DNA from: Granulicoccus phenolivorans DSM 17626 = NBRC 107789 = JCM 15570
GTDB taxonomy: Bacteria > Actinomycetota > Actinomycetes > Propionibacteriales > Propionibacteriaceae
Direction: 5' to 3'
Assembly: GCF_000423085.1 (NCBI RefSeq)
Contig: NZ_AUHH01000007.1
Span: 120,817 to 184,816, forward strand
Length of the DNA stretch: 64,000 bases
Under the pieces are notes generated by a model. The model made no database searches. It was not told the DNA's origin and was given only the letters and a program-made list of their open reading frames with translations. Made by a program: the position numbers and the translations under genes. Shown piece after piece: positions 26,762-35,697 of this stretch (position 1 is its first letter; the number at the start of each line of letters is the position of its first letter).

Positions 26762-27457
26762 TCAGGCCGGAGCCAGGCCCAGGTCCTGCGCCGTCCGGCG
26801 GACCAGGGTCCGGTACACCGGGGCGGGATCGCTGAGGACGCCGACGAAGTGCCCACCCAGTTCCAGATTGATGAAGCCGTGGACCGCCGACCAGGCCGCC
26901 ATCATCGCGTACGCCGCGCCCCGACCGAGCTCGACACCACCGTCGAACTGCCCCACGGCTGTCACCAACGGGCTCAGCGCAGCGGCGGTCTGCGCGTCCT
27001 CCGGGCCGAGCTCGGGCACCGTCGCGGCGACCACCCGCAGCACCGGCGCGACCACCCGGGTGGCCGGTTCCACGGTGTCCTGCGGCGCCGCGTACCCGGG
27101 GATGGGGGTGCCGTAGATGAGCGCCCAGTCGTAGGGGCGTGCCAGCGCCCATTCGCGCATCGTCAGCGCCCACGCGGTCCACTGGGCGATGGGCGCCGGG
27201 TCCGCCGCCGCCGTCGCCTGCTCGGCCGCCTCGGCCAACTCGGCATAAGACTGCAGGATGAGCCGGGTGATCAGGTCCTCCCGGCTGCTGACATAGCGAT
27301 AGACCGCCGACGAGGCGAGCCCGAGGTCCCGGGCGACCGCCCGCAGCGACAACTGGGCCGGCCCCACCTCCGCCAGGTGCCGGCGCGCCGCGTCGAGAAT
27401 CCGCCGCTCCATCTCCCGATGGGCGAGTTCACGGGCGTTCGGGGCGGAGTCCGGCAT
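26762..27457 (-). CDS. TetR-family regulator
   Basis: A 231-residue TetR protein. The helix-turn-helix is at about residues 30-55 (LSLRAVARDLGLASSAVYRYVSSREDL), followed by an all-helical ligand domain with the C-terminal TetR_C pattern seen in actinobacterial repressors. It is divergent from the NAD-dependent reductase at 27613-28542. Two copies of the palindrome GAGAGCnnnGCTCTY lie between them (27530-27544 and 27579-27593), so it probably represses that gene and perhaps itself. Confidence 0.93.
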   Translation of the reverse strand: MPDSAPNARELAHREMERRILDAARRHLAEVGPAQLSLRAVARDLGLASSAVYRYVSSREDLITRLILQSYAELAEAAEQATAAADPAPIAQWTAWALTMREWALARPYDWALIYGTPIPGYAAPQDTVEPATRVVAPVLRVVAATVPELGPEDAQTAAALSPLVTAVGQFDGGVELGRGAAYAMMAAWSAVHGFINLELGGHFVGVLSDPAPVYRTLVRRTAQDLGLAPA

Positions 27458-27529
27458 TGCTCCAGCGTGCCCCAGGCAGTCGCCGGTGTCCACCGGCGTA
27501 CGGCACTTTTGTGAGCACTGATCAGATTC

Positions 27530-27544
27530 GAGAGCACCGCTCTT
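27530..27544. promoter_or_regulatory. candidate TetR operator 1
   Basis: GAGAGC-ACC-GCTCTT, one mismatch from perfect symmetry. Its centre is 49 bp from that of operator 2. Confidence 0.55.
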
Positions 27545-27578
27545 GTCCAGAGCTCCACAGAGTGGCAGACTTAATACT

Positions 27579-27593
27579 GAGAGCAGTGCTCTC
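27579..27593. promoter_or_regulatory. candidate TetR operator 2
   Basis: Perfect palindrome GAGAGC-AGT-GCTCTC, right after an AATACT -10-like box and 20 bases before the ATG at 27613, where a bound repressor would block transcription start. Confidence 0.65.
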
Positions 27594-27612
27594 GACAACT
27601 CAGGGAGGAATC

Positions 27613-28542
27613 ATGTCCACGCATCTCGTTCTCGGCGCCGGCCCGGTCGGGCGGGCGACCGCCGCCCTGCTGGCCGAGCAGGGCCAGCGGGTTGTCCTGG
27701 CCAGCCGCTCCGGCACCGGACCCGACGTGCCCGGCGTCGAGCGCCGGGCCCTCGACGCCACCGACGTCGCAGCCGTGACCGCGGCCGCCGCCGATACCGC
27801 GGTCATCTACAACTGCCTCAATCCTGGCGATTACACCCAGTGGGAGGACCACTGGCCGCCGATGCACCGCGCGCTGCTGGCTGCCGCCGAGTCCAGCGGC
27901 GCCGTCCTGGCGGTGGCGTCCAATCTGTACATGTACCGGCCCCCGGCAGCCGGCACCGTCCTGACTCCGGAGTCCCCGGAGGGGTCCCCCGACCACAAGG
28001 GACAACTGCGCGGGGCGCTCGATGCGGAGATTCTGGCGGCCCACCGGGCGGGGCGGATCCGGGCGGTGATCGTTCGGTCCTCGGACTATGTGGGCGCCGG
28101 CATCCGCGAGAACAGCATGGGCACCCGATTGGTGGCCACGGCCCTGGCCGGGAAGCGAGTGACCTTCCTCGGCAAGCCCGATCTGCCGCACTCCTGGACC
28201 GACGTCCAGGACGTGGCGGCCACCCTGGTCGCGGCCGCGGCGGACCCGACCGCCCACGGCCGGGTCTGGTTCGCCGCCACCAATCCGCCACGGACCCAGC
28301 GCGAACTGCTCAGCGAAGTCCTGGCCAGTGCCGGCAAGCCGTCGGTACCGATGTCGACGATGCCCGACTGGGTGCTGGCGGTGGCCGGTTGGTTCGTGCC
28401 GATGCTGCGGGAGGTCCGTGGGGTCGGCTACCAGTTCACCGCACCGTGGGTGATCGACTCCACCGCCACCGAGCGGGAGCTCGGCGTCACCCCGACGCCG
28501 TGGGACCAGGTGCTGCAGCGCACGGCCACCGGGAACGGCTGA
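27613..28542 (+). CDS. NAD-dependent epimerase/dehydratase family protein
   Basis: A 309-residue extended-SDR-type protein with an N-terminal Rossmann motif GAGPVGRATAALL. The usual YxxxK catalytic pair is not obvious (the corresponding region reads YMYRPPAAG), so it may be an atypical or NmrA-like member. Characteristic later segments are RSSDYVGAGIRENSMG and HSWTDVQDVAATLV. AGGGAGGA precedes the ATG. It is divergent from the TetR gene with paired palindromes between them and is its likely target. The substrate is unknown. Confidence 0.85.
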   Translation: MSTHLVLGAGPVGRATAALLAEQGQRVVLASRSGTGPDVPGVERRALDATDVAAVTAAAADTAVIYNCLNPGDYTQWEDHWPPMHRALLAAAESSGAVLAVASNLYMYRPPAAGTVLTPESPEGSPDHKGQLRGALDAEILAAHRAGRIRAVIVRSSDYVGAGIRENSMGTRLVATALAGKRVTFLGKPDLPHSWTDVQDVAATLVAAAADPTAHGRVWFAATNPPRTQRELLSEVLASAGKPSVPMSTMPDWVLAVAGWFVPMLREVRGVGYQFTAPWVIDSTATERELGVTPTPWDQVLQRTATGNG

Positions 28543-28569
28543 GCGAAGCGGACGTGCCCGGGCAACCCC

Positions 28570-28634
28570 CGGACAACACTTGTTTGCTGCGGACAACACC
28601 TGCGGTTCTCGGGAAACGTTTCGGACAACACCCG
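28570..28634 (+). repeat. three direct repeats CGGACAACAC
   Basis: CGGACAACACTTG (28570), CGGACAACACCTG (28590) and CGGACAACACCCG (28622) share the same orientation, with starts 20 and 32 bases apart, close to two and three helical turns. They fill the leader region of the sigma-like gene at 28674 and may bind a regulator. Confidence 0.6.
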
Positions 28635-28673
28635 GTCGAGAGGATCGAAGCACCTCGACGACAGGAGCTCCCG

Positions 28674-29363
28674 ATGACCACCCCCGAACAGGCCCAGGAC
28701 GCCGTCTTCCTCGACCGCAGCAACGCCGAATGGCGCGCCCTGGCCGCGCACGCCGATATCTCCGACTGGTCCGGCTGTCCGGGCCTGGCCGGCGCCACCG
28801 GGCTGGATCATGTGCTGATCGCAATCCGGCACAATCCGGACCCGGTGTTGCGCTGGCTGCTGGTGCGCAGCCGGGCCGGCTGCCCCCTGGCCCGCCGGAC
28901 GCTGTGGCAGACCATGCTGCCCAAGCTGTTCCGGATGGCCCGGGTGGATCCCCGGTCCCGGCTGAGCGAGTACGCCACCGCGCTGTGGCTGCAACTCGAC
29001 CGGATGAATCCGCACCGGCGCAATCTGGCGGCAAATCTGGCCCTGGACACGCTGAAGGCGGTGCAGCACGAGCGCGGTTCCACCGTCTCCGGCGCGGACC
29101 CGACCGATCCGACCGACCTGGGCCAACTGCCCGAGCCGCGGCCGGACGCGCTGAACGCGCGCCGGGTGCTACGTGCCGCCCGGGAGCTCGGTCTGCTGGA
29201 TGCCGCGACCACCCGAGTGCTCACCAGCGTGTACGCCGACGGGCTGACCGGCACCGAGGCGGCGCAGCGGCATGCCACCAGTCCCACCGCGATCCGGTAT
29301 CGGTGCTCCCGGGGCGTACGCCACCTGGCCCGGCACGCCGATCGACTACTGGCGGCAGCCTGA
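28674..29363 (+). CDS. sigma-factor-like helix-turn-helix protein
   Basis: A 229-residue, mostly helical, Arg- and Ala-rich protein. The last 55 residues read as a sigma-70 region 4-type helix-turn-helix (LLDAATTRVLTSVYADG, then GTEAAQRHATSPTAIRYR), and residues 50-135 loosely resemble region 2. It could be a divergent alternative sigma factor or a transcription regulator; I cannot separate the two. AGGAG lies 7 bases before the ATG. Three direct repeats of CGGACAACAC precede it and may be sites for autoregulation. No anti-sigma gene is adjacent. Confidence 0.65.
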   Translation: MTTPEQAQDAVFLDRSNAEWRALAAHADISDWSGCPGLAGATGLDHVLIAIRHNPDPVLRWLLVRSRAGCPLARRTLWQTMLPKLFRMARVDPRSRLSEYATALWLQLDRMNPHRRNLAANLALDTLKAVQHERGSTVSGADPTDPTDLGQLPEPRPDALNARRVLRAARELGLLDAATTRVLTSVYADGLTGTEAAQRHATSPTAIRYRCSRGVRHLARHADRLLAAA

Positions 29364-29471
29364 GCCGGCCAGTGCTGACCCGGCCCGGTGATGAGCGTCT
29401 CCCCGGCCGTTCGGCACCGGCGTGTCGGGCCGACCGTGGCAAACTGACCTGAGCCCGAACAGCCGACCCGG

Positions 29472-30368
29472 ATGGTGCCAGTGACCAGTGATCCCTCCTC
29501 CACGAGCGAGGCCGGAGCGACCCCACAGGTGCGCTACTTCCACTACGCGCCCCATCACAACGGCCTGCCGCCGATGGGGACCTACCTCAAGGAACTGTGG
29601 CAGCGCCGCGACTTCGCCTACGAGTTGTCCCGGGCCAACATGCGCGCGGACAACTCTGCGACCGTGTTCGGCACCATCTGGCTGGTGCTGAACCCGATCC
29701 TGATGGCGGGGGTCTATTTCCTGCTGGTCAACATCCTCACCAGCCGTGGTCGGAGCAATCCGGAGTACTTCGTCCACCTGACCACGAGCCTGTTCGTGTT
29801 CACCCTGATCACCACGTGCGCCAATACCGGAACCACTTCGGTCACCACCGCGGGCAAGCTGATTCTGAACACCGCGTTCCCCCGGCTGCTGATCCCGCTG
29901 GCAGCGGTGATCACCGCGGTGATGCGGTTCCTGCCGACGCTGGTGGTGACGCTGATCCTGCTGATCGTGACGCCGAGCACCCACTGGAGTCCGACGATGC
30001 TGCTGGCGGTGGTGTTCGTGCTGCTGATGGTGCTGTTGGGAACCGGGATCGCGAGTTTCTTCGCAACCTGCCAGGTCTATTTCCGCGACACGGTGAACTT
30101 CCTGCCCTACTTCATCCGGATCTGGCTCTACCTGTCCCCGGTGTTGTGGGTGCCCAATGACATCGCCGGGAACGCGCTGCAGCCGATCGCCCAGATCGTG
30201 AATCCGGCGTACTCGCTGCTCACCGGCTACACCTCCCTGCTGCTGCACGGGACCATCCCCGGACCGACGGTGTGGCTGACCGCAGCGGTATGGTCGATTG
30301 CGGTATTCCTGCTCGGAACCCTGTTCTTCATCTGGAGGGAGCGTGATTTCGCTGTCCGAATCTTCTGA
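29472..30368 (+). CDS. ABC-2 type permease of a polysaccharide exporter
   Basis: A 298-residue permease of the TagG/Wzm/RfbA type. After about 50 cytoplasmic residues, including the conserved-looking YLKELWQRRDFAYELSRANM, there are six membrane segments. Such proteins pair with an ATPase to move lipid-linked polysaccharide or teichoic acid across the membrane. It overlaps the ATPase gene by 26 bases. The start is uncertain: ATG 29472, GTG 29475 or GTG 29481 are possible. Confidence 0.92.
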   Translation: MVPVTSDPSSTSEAGATPQVRYFHYAPHHNGLPPMGTYLKELWQRRDFAYELSRANMRADNSATVFGTIWLVLNPILMAGVYFLLVNILTSRGRSNPEYFVHLTTSLFVFTLITTCANTGTTSVTTAGKLILNTAFPRLLIPLAAVITAVMRFLPTLVVTLILLIVTPSTHWSPTMLLAVVFVLLMVLLGTGIASFFATCQVYFRDTVNFLPYFIRIWLYLSPVLWVPNDIAGNALQPIAQIVNPAYSLLTGYTSLLLHGTIPGPTVWLTAAVWSIAVFLLGTLFFIWRERDFAVRIF

Positions 30369-31197
30369 GCCGCGACTGAAGATCCGCGCCCGCAAGGACG
30401 GGTACGTCCCCGAACCCGAGCGGACCGATCTGGCCGTCCGGGTACGCGACCTGCACGTCACCTACAAGACCACCTTCGAGAAGCGTCCCACGCTCAAGCA
30501 GGCGCTGGTCCGCTTCGGGCGCGGCGTCCGGGCCACCCAGACCGTCGAGGCGCTGAAGGGGGTCTCCTTCGACGTCAAGAACGGGACCACCCTGGGCGTG
30601 ATCGGGTCCAACGGGGCCGGCAAGTCGACCCTGTTGCGGGTGCTGGCCGGGATCATCCCGCCGAGCGAGGGCAACGTGGAGACCTGGGGACGGGCCTCCA
30701 CGATGCTGGCCCTCGGGGTCGGGTTCAACGCCGCCCTCACCGGCCGGGAGAACATCCTGCTCGGGGGGCTGGCCGCCGGCCTCACCAAGAAGCAGGTGCT
30801 GGACCGGACCCAGCAGATTGCCGACTGGGCCGAGGAGGGTTCCGATCGGTTCATCGACCGGCCGATGCGGACCTACTCCTCGGGACAGAATGCCCGGGTG
30901 GGGTTCTCCGTCGGCGTGCACATGGATCCGGACATCCTGATGGTCGATGAGGCGCTGTCCACCGGTGACGCCGGCTTCCGGGAACGGGCCGCCCACAAGC
31001 TGGAAGAGTTGCGCGCCCAGGCCCGGGCCATGCTGTTCGTCAGTCATGGCCTGAACTCGGTGCGCGAGTTGTGCAATGACTGTATTTGGCTCGATCATGG
31101 CCGTCTGGTCATGCGCGGGCACCCCGACGAAGTGACCGCCGCGTACCTGGAATTTCTGCACGTCAAGGAAACCGGGATGAACGCGGAGGAATACTGA
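30343..31197 (+). CDS. ABC transporter ATPase of a polysaccharide exporter
   Basis: A 284-residue ATPase of the TagH/Wzt class. Walker A is GSNGAGKST (about residues 89-97), the signature is the TagH-type YSSGQNARV, and Walker B is ILMVDEAL followed by the switch His in FVSHG. It has the about 50-residue N-terminal extension usual for this class but no C-terminal carbohydrate-binding domain, so substrate choice probably rests elsewhere. GTG 30343 with GGAGGG upstream is the start. No glycosyltransferase genes are adjacent, so the exported polymer is unknown. Confidence 0.93.
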   Translation: MISLSESSEPRLKIRARKDGYVPEPERTDLAVRVRDLHVTYKTTFEKRPTLKQALVRFGRGVRATQTVEALKGVSFDVKNGTTLGVIGSNGAGKSTLLRVLAGIIPPSEGNVETWGRASTMLALGVGFNAALTGRENILLGGLAAGLTKKQVLDRTQQIADWAEEGSDRFIDRPMRTYSSGQNARVGFSVGVHMDPDILMVDEALSTGDAGFRERAAHKLEELRAQARAMLFVSHGLNSVRELCNDCIWLDHGRLVMRGHPDEVTAAYLEFLHVKETGMNAEEY

Positions 31198-31241
31198 ACC
31201 GCCCAGCGACCGCTGGGCCCGACTGTGCCAAGGGTGAAACC

Positions 31242-32096
31242 ATGGGAATCAAGAATGCGATCAGCAAGCTGATGCGTACCGAGGATCGGGTCGACGGCGC
31301 CAGCGAGGGCGGACTCGATCTCAACGATCTTGGTTTCGACGGACTGAATCAGAACGAGTGGGTGACCCTGCAGGTCGAGGCCACCGGCACGCCGGATCCC
31401 GAACCGATGCCGGAGCTGCCCGACGGCCTGGGCATCCCCACCGACGACGACCGGCCGACCGGGTGGATCAGCACCGAGTCCGGCGAGCTGAGCGAGTTGT
31501 GGTATCGGGTCGCGCAGGTGTACCCGCAGACCGGAGTCTGGCCGTTGGCGGTACGCGGCGATCTCGAGGCGTGGCTGGGCACCGAGCTGGTCGGCTGGTA
31601 CCACACCAACGAACTCGGCGCCGAGGAGTTCCTGCGCCGCACCTTCGACACCGCCGCGCAACTGGGTGAGACCGAGGCGTGGCGGACCAGCTGGCTCGGC
31701 CTGGCCCGCGCCGAGCGGACCACCGACGCGTCCCGGGTCCGGGTGCAGCCGCTGGACGGGGAGTACCGCCTGCTGCTGGTCCGCACCGGCGTACCCGCCG
31801 ACGCCCTCGGGGTGATCGGCTGGAACGGGGCGCAGGGCTGGGAATTCCACGGCTCGGAGCTGTCGGAGGTGCTGTACTCCTGGCAGCAGCGCTTCGGTGC
31901 GGTCCTGGTCGGGGTGTCCACCGACTCGATCCGGCTCTCGGTGGAGCGCCCGCCGCAGGATGAGAAGACCTGCGATCTGCTGGCCCGCGAGCACTACGCC
32001 TTCGCCCCCGACATCCTGAACGACACCAACCGGGACCTGACCGACTACGCCCGCGAGTTGCCGCATCACAAGGAGTGGGAGTTCTGGTGGAACTGA
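31242..32096 (+). CDS. DUF4253 domain protein
   Basis: A 284-residue acidic protein with a DUF4253 domain in its C-terminal half (from about residue 165). Typical elements are a pattern around LSEVLYSWQQRFGAVLVGVSTDSI and the closing region with the Trp-rich WEFWWN. The function of this family is unknown. The N-terminal 80 residues are charged and variable. It sits between the exporter genes and an MFS gene, 7 bases before the latter, so it is probably in one transcript with them. Confidence 0.85.
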   Translation: MGIKNAISKLMRTEDRVDGASEGGLDLNDLGFDGLNQNEWVTLQVEATGTPDPEPMPELPDGLGIPTDDDRPTGWISTESGELSELWYRVAQVYPQTGVWPLAVRGDLEAWLGTELVGWYHTNELGAEEFLRRTFDTAAQLGETEAWRTSWLGLARAERTTDASRVRVQPLDGEYRLLLVRTGVPADALGVIGWNGAQGWEFHGSELSEVLYSWQQRFGAVLVGVSTDSIRLSVERPPQDEKTCDLLAREHYAFAPDILNDTNRDLTDYARELPHHKEWEFWWN

Positions 32097-32103
32097 GCCG
32101 CGG

Positions 32104-33453
32104 ATGAACCTCGTCCGCAGTGTACGGCACCTGTGGCGACATCCCCTGTTCCGCAAGCTCATTGCGGTTCGGCTCGCCACCCAGACCTCCGACGGCATGC
32201 TGCAGGTCGGCATGGCGGCGTACGTGCTGCTGACCCCGAACACCGCCCCCGACGCCTGGGCGGTCGCGGCGGTGCTGGCGATCACCCTGCTGCCGTACTC
32301 GGTGGTCGGGCCGTTCGTGTCACTGACCCTGGACCGCTTCGATCGACGCAACGTCGCGGTGTCCACCGATGCCGTACGCGCGGTGATCGCCCTCGGCCTG
32401 GGCGCCCTGGTGCTGAACCCCGGCCTGCGGGACCACTGGACCTACGGGCTGTTCTTCGCGCTGGCCCTGGTCGCGATGAGTCTGAACCGGTACCTGCTGG
32501 CCGGGTTGCAGGCCGCCGTGCCGCACACGGTGGACTCTGATGAGTATCTGACCGCGTCCTCGATCATGCCGGTGATCGGGCCGGTGGGGGTCCTGATCGG
32601 CGGCGGTCTGGCCTTCGCGATCCGGCTGGGGTTGAGCGGGCAGTTGGCCAGCTATCAGGCCGACGCGCTGATCTTCCTCGTGGCCGCGATCGGTTTCGGG
32701 ATCACCGTGCTGCTGTCGCTGCGGATCCGGGTGGGCGAGCTCGGCCCGGACCTCACCTCGGCGGAGGCCCGCAGCACCAAGGCGGTCGATGTCGCCCGGG
32801 GTCTGTGGCACGCCCTCGGCCACCTGGTCGAGCGCAAGCCCGCCGGCCTCAGCATCATCGGGATCGGGCTGCAGAAGATCCTGGTCGGCATGGTGCAGGT
32901 GGCCACGATCCTGCTGTTCCGCAACTATTTCCATCCGGTCGCCGATGTGGCCGCCGCCACCGCGGATCTGGCGGTCTGGGCCGGATTCACCGGGGCGGGC
33001 TACCTGATCGCGGCCCCGCTCACTCCGCTGATCGCGCATCGGATCGGGGTACGCCGCACCATCGTGGCGGCCCTGCTCGCCGGCGCTCCGTTCATCCTGA
33101 TCGTGCCGCTGGCGCAGTTCCGGCCCTGGTCGCTGATGCTGAGCGGCCTGCTGATCGGCATGTGCGCCCAGGCCTGCAAGATCTGTGTCGACAACGTCGT
33201 CCAGGCCCATGTGGCCGACGATTTCAAGGGGCGGGTGTTCACCATCTACGACATGATCTTCAATGCTGCGATGCCGCTGGCGGCGGTGATCGTCGCGGTG
33301 TTGTTCCCCCTGGATGCGCACTCCTACCTGGGGTTCGTCGCAATCGCGGTGGCGTTCGCGCTGATCGGGCTGTGGTTCGGCCTGATCAGTCGACGGATCA
33401 GTGCCCGGACCTTCCAGGCCGGGGCGGAGAACGCCCCGGCCGAGGTCGAGTAG
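32104..33453 (+). CDS. MFS transporter
   Basis: A 449-residue major facilitator with about twelve hydrophobic segments. The loop after helix 2 reads LDRFDRRNVAV, a weak version of the usual GxxxDRxGRR signature. It resembles the MFS_3 efflux group that includes drug and siderophore exporters. The ATG lies 7 bases after the DUF4253 stop. The substrate is unknown. Confidence 0.88.
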   Translation: MNLVRSVRHLWRHPLFRKLIAVRLATQTSDGMLQVGMAAYVLLTPNTAPDAWAVAAVLAITLLPYSVVGPFVSLTLDRFDRRNVAVSTDAVRAVIALGLGALVLNPGLRDHWTYGLFFALALVAMSLNRYLLAGLQAAVPHTVDSDEYLTASSIMPVIGPVGVLIGGGLAFAIRLGLSGQLASYQADALIFLVAAIGFGITVLLSLRIRVGELGPDLTSAEARSTKAVDVARGLWHALGHLVERKPAGLSIIGIGLQKILVGMVQVATILLFRNYFHPVADVAAATADLAVWAGFTGAGYLIAAPLTPLIAHRIGVRRTIVAALLAGAPFILIVPLAQFRPWSLMLSGLLIGMCAQACKICVDNVVQAHVADDFKGRVFTIYDMIFNAAMPLAAVIVAVLFPLDAHSYLGFVAIAVAFALIGLWFGLISRRISARTFQAGAENAPAEVE

Positions 33454-33487
33454 GCGCACCCGCTCGGGCCGGGGCTGCCGCGCCGGG

Positions 33488-35653
33488 TCAGCGGCCCTGC
33501 GGCGGCTCCCCGTCGGACTGCTGCGGATTGTTGCCCAGGTCCAGCCAGGACCCCTCCTCGCCGGGACGCTGCTGCTCCGGCCGGGTCGGGCGGGGCTGCT
33601 GCTGCTCCGGCTTGTCGGTGCGGTCCCGGCCGCCGAAGGCGCCTTCTACCTCATTGCGTAGATTGCGGAAGAAACCGCGAGCCTGGGTGCCGAAGTCGCC
33701 CTGCTCCCCCGGCTGGGCAGGTCCGCCCTGCGGGGGTCGCCCGGCCTGCTGCGGGGGTTGCCCGGCCTGCTGCGGGGGACGCGGCGCCACCTGCGGGGAC
33801 GGACTGGGCTGCGGACGGCTGCCGGGTTGCCCGCCGGCCGGGTAGGGCTGACCGGGCGAGCCCTGGCCCGGGGTCTGCTGGGGTGGGCGACCGTACTGGG
33901 ATGCCTTCGGTACCGGCCCCTGCCCGCTGCCCGCTGCCTCGGGTCGCGCGTACGCGCCGGGATCCGGCGCGGGGTACCCCTGCTGCCCGTACGCCGGCGG
34001 CGGTGGCGGATTCTCTCCGGAGCGCTGGAACGGTGCCTGCGGCCAGCCACCGGTGAACTCCTGCTCGGGCCGACCGGTCGGGGCCCCGGCGCCCGGGTTC
34101 CACGGTTGCGGTTGACCCGGCTGCGGTTGACCCGGTTGCGGCTGGCCCGGTTGCGGCTGGCCCGGTTGCGGCTGACCCGGTTGCGGCTGACCCGGCTGCG
34201 GCTGACCCGGTTGCGGCGCGGGGGGCTGCTGGTTCCACGGCTGCGGCGCTGCGGGCACCGGCTGACCCCAGGACCCGCCCTGGCCCGACTCGCGCGGCGC
34301 CCAGGGGCCGGTCTGTCCCGGTCCCGGCTGTCCCGGCGCTGGCTGTCCCGGCGCCGGGGTCTGACTCCGGCCCGGGCTGGGTTGCGGCTCGGCGCCCGGC
34401 CCGTTCACCGGTGCCCAGGTCGCTTCGGTATCCCGCCCGCCGGAGCGGCTGTCCGCGCGATGCTCGGGTGCCTCCCCCTCGGCGCGGCCGACAGCGGCTG
34501 CGCCGGTCGGCTGCCCGGCCCCGGACAGATCGTGTCCCGCGGTGGGCTCCTCCGCACCCGGCTGCGCCCCGGTGCCCCGCTCGGCCGGGCGGTTGTCCGG
34601 GATCTGCAGCGGTTGGGTCGGCTCCGCCTGGGTGGGGTCGTAGGCGTACGTCTGCCGGACCGGCTCGGCCGCGCTCGCCCGGGGCTCCTCGCCGACCGCA
34701 ATCCCGAAGGCATCGGCACCGAAGGCATCGTCGGCGGACTCTTCCTGGTCGACCCCAGCGCCCCGGTACGCCCCACTCTCCCGAGGGGCCTCACTGCCCT
34801 GGTAAGCACTGCTCCCCTCGGGCGCCGGGCCGGAGTCGGTGGCACCGGGTCGCGGCTCGGTGGCCCCGGCGCCGGACCCCGGGGTCTCGGCAGCAGTGTC
34901 CTCTTCGGTACCCGCCACGTCGCTGCTCGCAGCCTCAGTGCGCGCGCCCCCGGCACTCACGCCCCCGGCGCTGACGGCCTCGGCGCTCCCGGCATCGGAG
35001 CCGGCGTACCCCGGACGTTCGTGCGGCGGGACCCAGGCCGGCTGCTCGGCCTGCGCCGACGACACCGCCAGGTCGTCGGAGTCGATCACGCTGACCGGCG
35101 CGGCCTCGCCGGCGGCTGCCGAGGAGTCCTGCTGGGTGCCCGCCCCGGGCGCCCGGCCGGGCCGGTCCCCGTCCTCCCACAGGGTCTCATCGATGGTCGC
35201 CTGCTGGGTGGCGGCATCCGGCCCCAACGGCATCGTCGGCCAGTTGCCCGGACCGGGTTGATTCTTTTCGGCGTACTCACGCGCCTGCCGACACCGCTCG
35301 ATCGACTGCGGGGTGGCCCCCGGCTCGCCCTCATCCAGCGGGACCGCGATCACCGCGGTTCCGTAGGCGCACACCTCGGTGAAGGACCCGGCCATCTCGC
35401 CGGTGTCGAACTTCATCGCCACGATCGCGTTCCCGCCCCGCTTGGCGCACTCGGCCCACATCCGGTTCATGACCTCATTGCGGGAGTCATAGGCCAGCTT
35501 GGTGAACTTCTCCTGCTCACCGCCGCTCATGCTGCGCAGGCTGGCCGACAGGTTCGCCCCGAGGTTCGTGCTGCGTACCGTCATGCCCATTACCTCGCCG
35601 AGCACCGCCTCGATCCGGTACCCGGGGATTCCATTGCTGGTCACGATCAACAT
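33488..35653 (-). CDS. UPF0145 (YbjQ-like) protein with a long Pro/Gln/Gly-rich tail
   Basis: A 721-residue protein, far longer than the usual 100-110 residues of UPF0145/YbjQ proteins. Only the first 105 residues match that family (IPGYRIEAVLGEVMGMTVRS, GGNAIVAMKFDT, TEVCAYGTAV). The other 615 residues are low-complexity: first acidic and Ala/Gly/Ser-rich, then Pro/Gln/Gly-rich with seven PQPGQ units encoded by a 15-bp tandem repeat (34106-34210). The tail ends in a short conserved-looking helix-prone piece (TQARGFFRNLRNEVEGAF). The ATG is 7 bases after AATACT. It follows cca on the same strand. Confidence 0.85.
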   Translation of the reverse strand: MLIVTSNGIPGYRIEAVLGEVMGMTVRSTNLGANLSASLRSMSGGEQEKFTKLAYDSRNEVMNRMWAECAKRGGNAIVAMKFDTGEMAGSFTEVCAYGTAVIAVPLDEGEPGATPQSIERCRQAREYAEKNQPGPGNWPTMPLGPDAATQQATIDETLWEDGDRPGRAPGAGTQQDSSAAAGEAAPVSVIDSDDLAVSSAQAEQPAWVPPHERPGYAGSDAGSAEAVSAGGVSAGGARTEAASSDVAGTEEDTAAETPGSGAGATEPRPGATDSGPAPEGSSAYQGSEAPRESGAYRGAGVDQEESADDAFGADAFGIAVGEEPRASAAEPVRQTYAYDPTQAEPTQPLQIPDNRPAERGTGAQPGAEEPTAGHDLSGAGQPTGAAAVGRAEGEAPEHRADSRSGGRDTEATWAPVNGPGAEPQPSPGRSQTPAPGQPAPGQPGPGQTGPWAPRESGQGGSWGQPVPAAPQPWNQQPPAPQPGQPQPGQPQPGQPQPGQPQPGQPQPGQPQPGQPQPWNPGAGAPTGRPEQEFTGGWPQAPFQRSGENPPPPPAYGQQGYPAPDPGAYARPEAAGSGQGPVPKASQYGRPPQQTPGQGSPGQPYPAGGQPGSRPQPSPSPQVAPRPPQQAGQPPQQAGRPPQGGPAQPGEQGDFGTQARGFFRNLRNEVEGAFGGRDRTDKPEQQQPRPTRPEQQRPGEEGSWLDLGNNPQQSDGEPPQGR
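34106..34210. repeat. 15-bp tandem repeat coding for PQPGQ
   Basis: Seven in-frame units of the TTGCGGCTGACCCGG type (plus-strand writing) with a few substitutions, inside the tail of the UPF0145 protein. Copy number could change by slippage without breaking the frame. Confidence 0.9.
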
Positions 35654-35697
35654 GCGCCCCAGTATTCCCGCCCGCGGGGCCGCCGGCGGCGCAGGGG

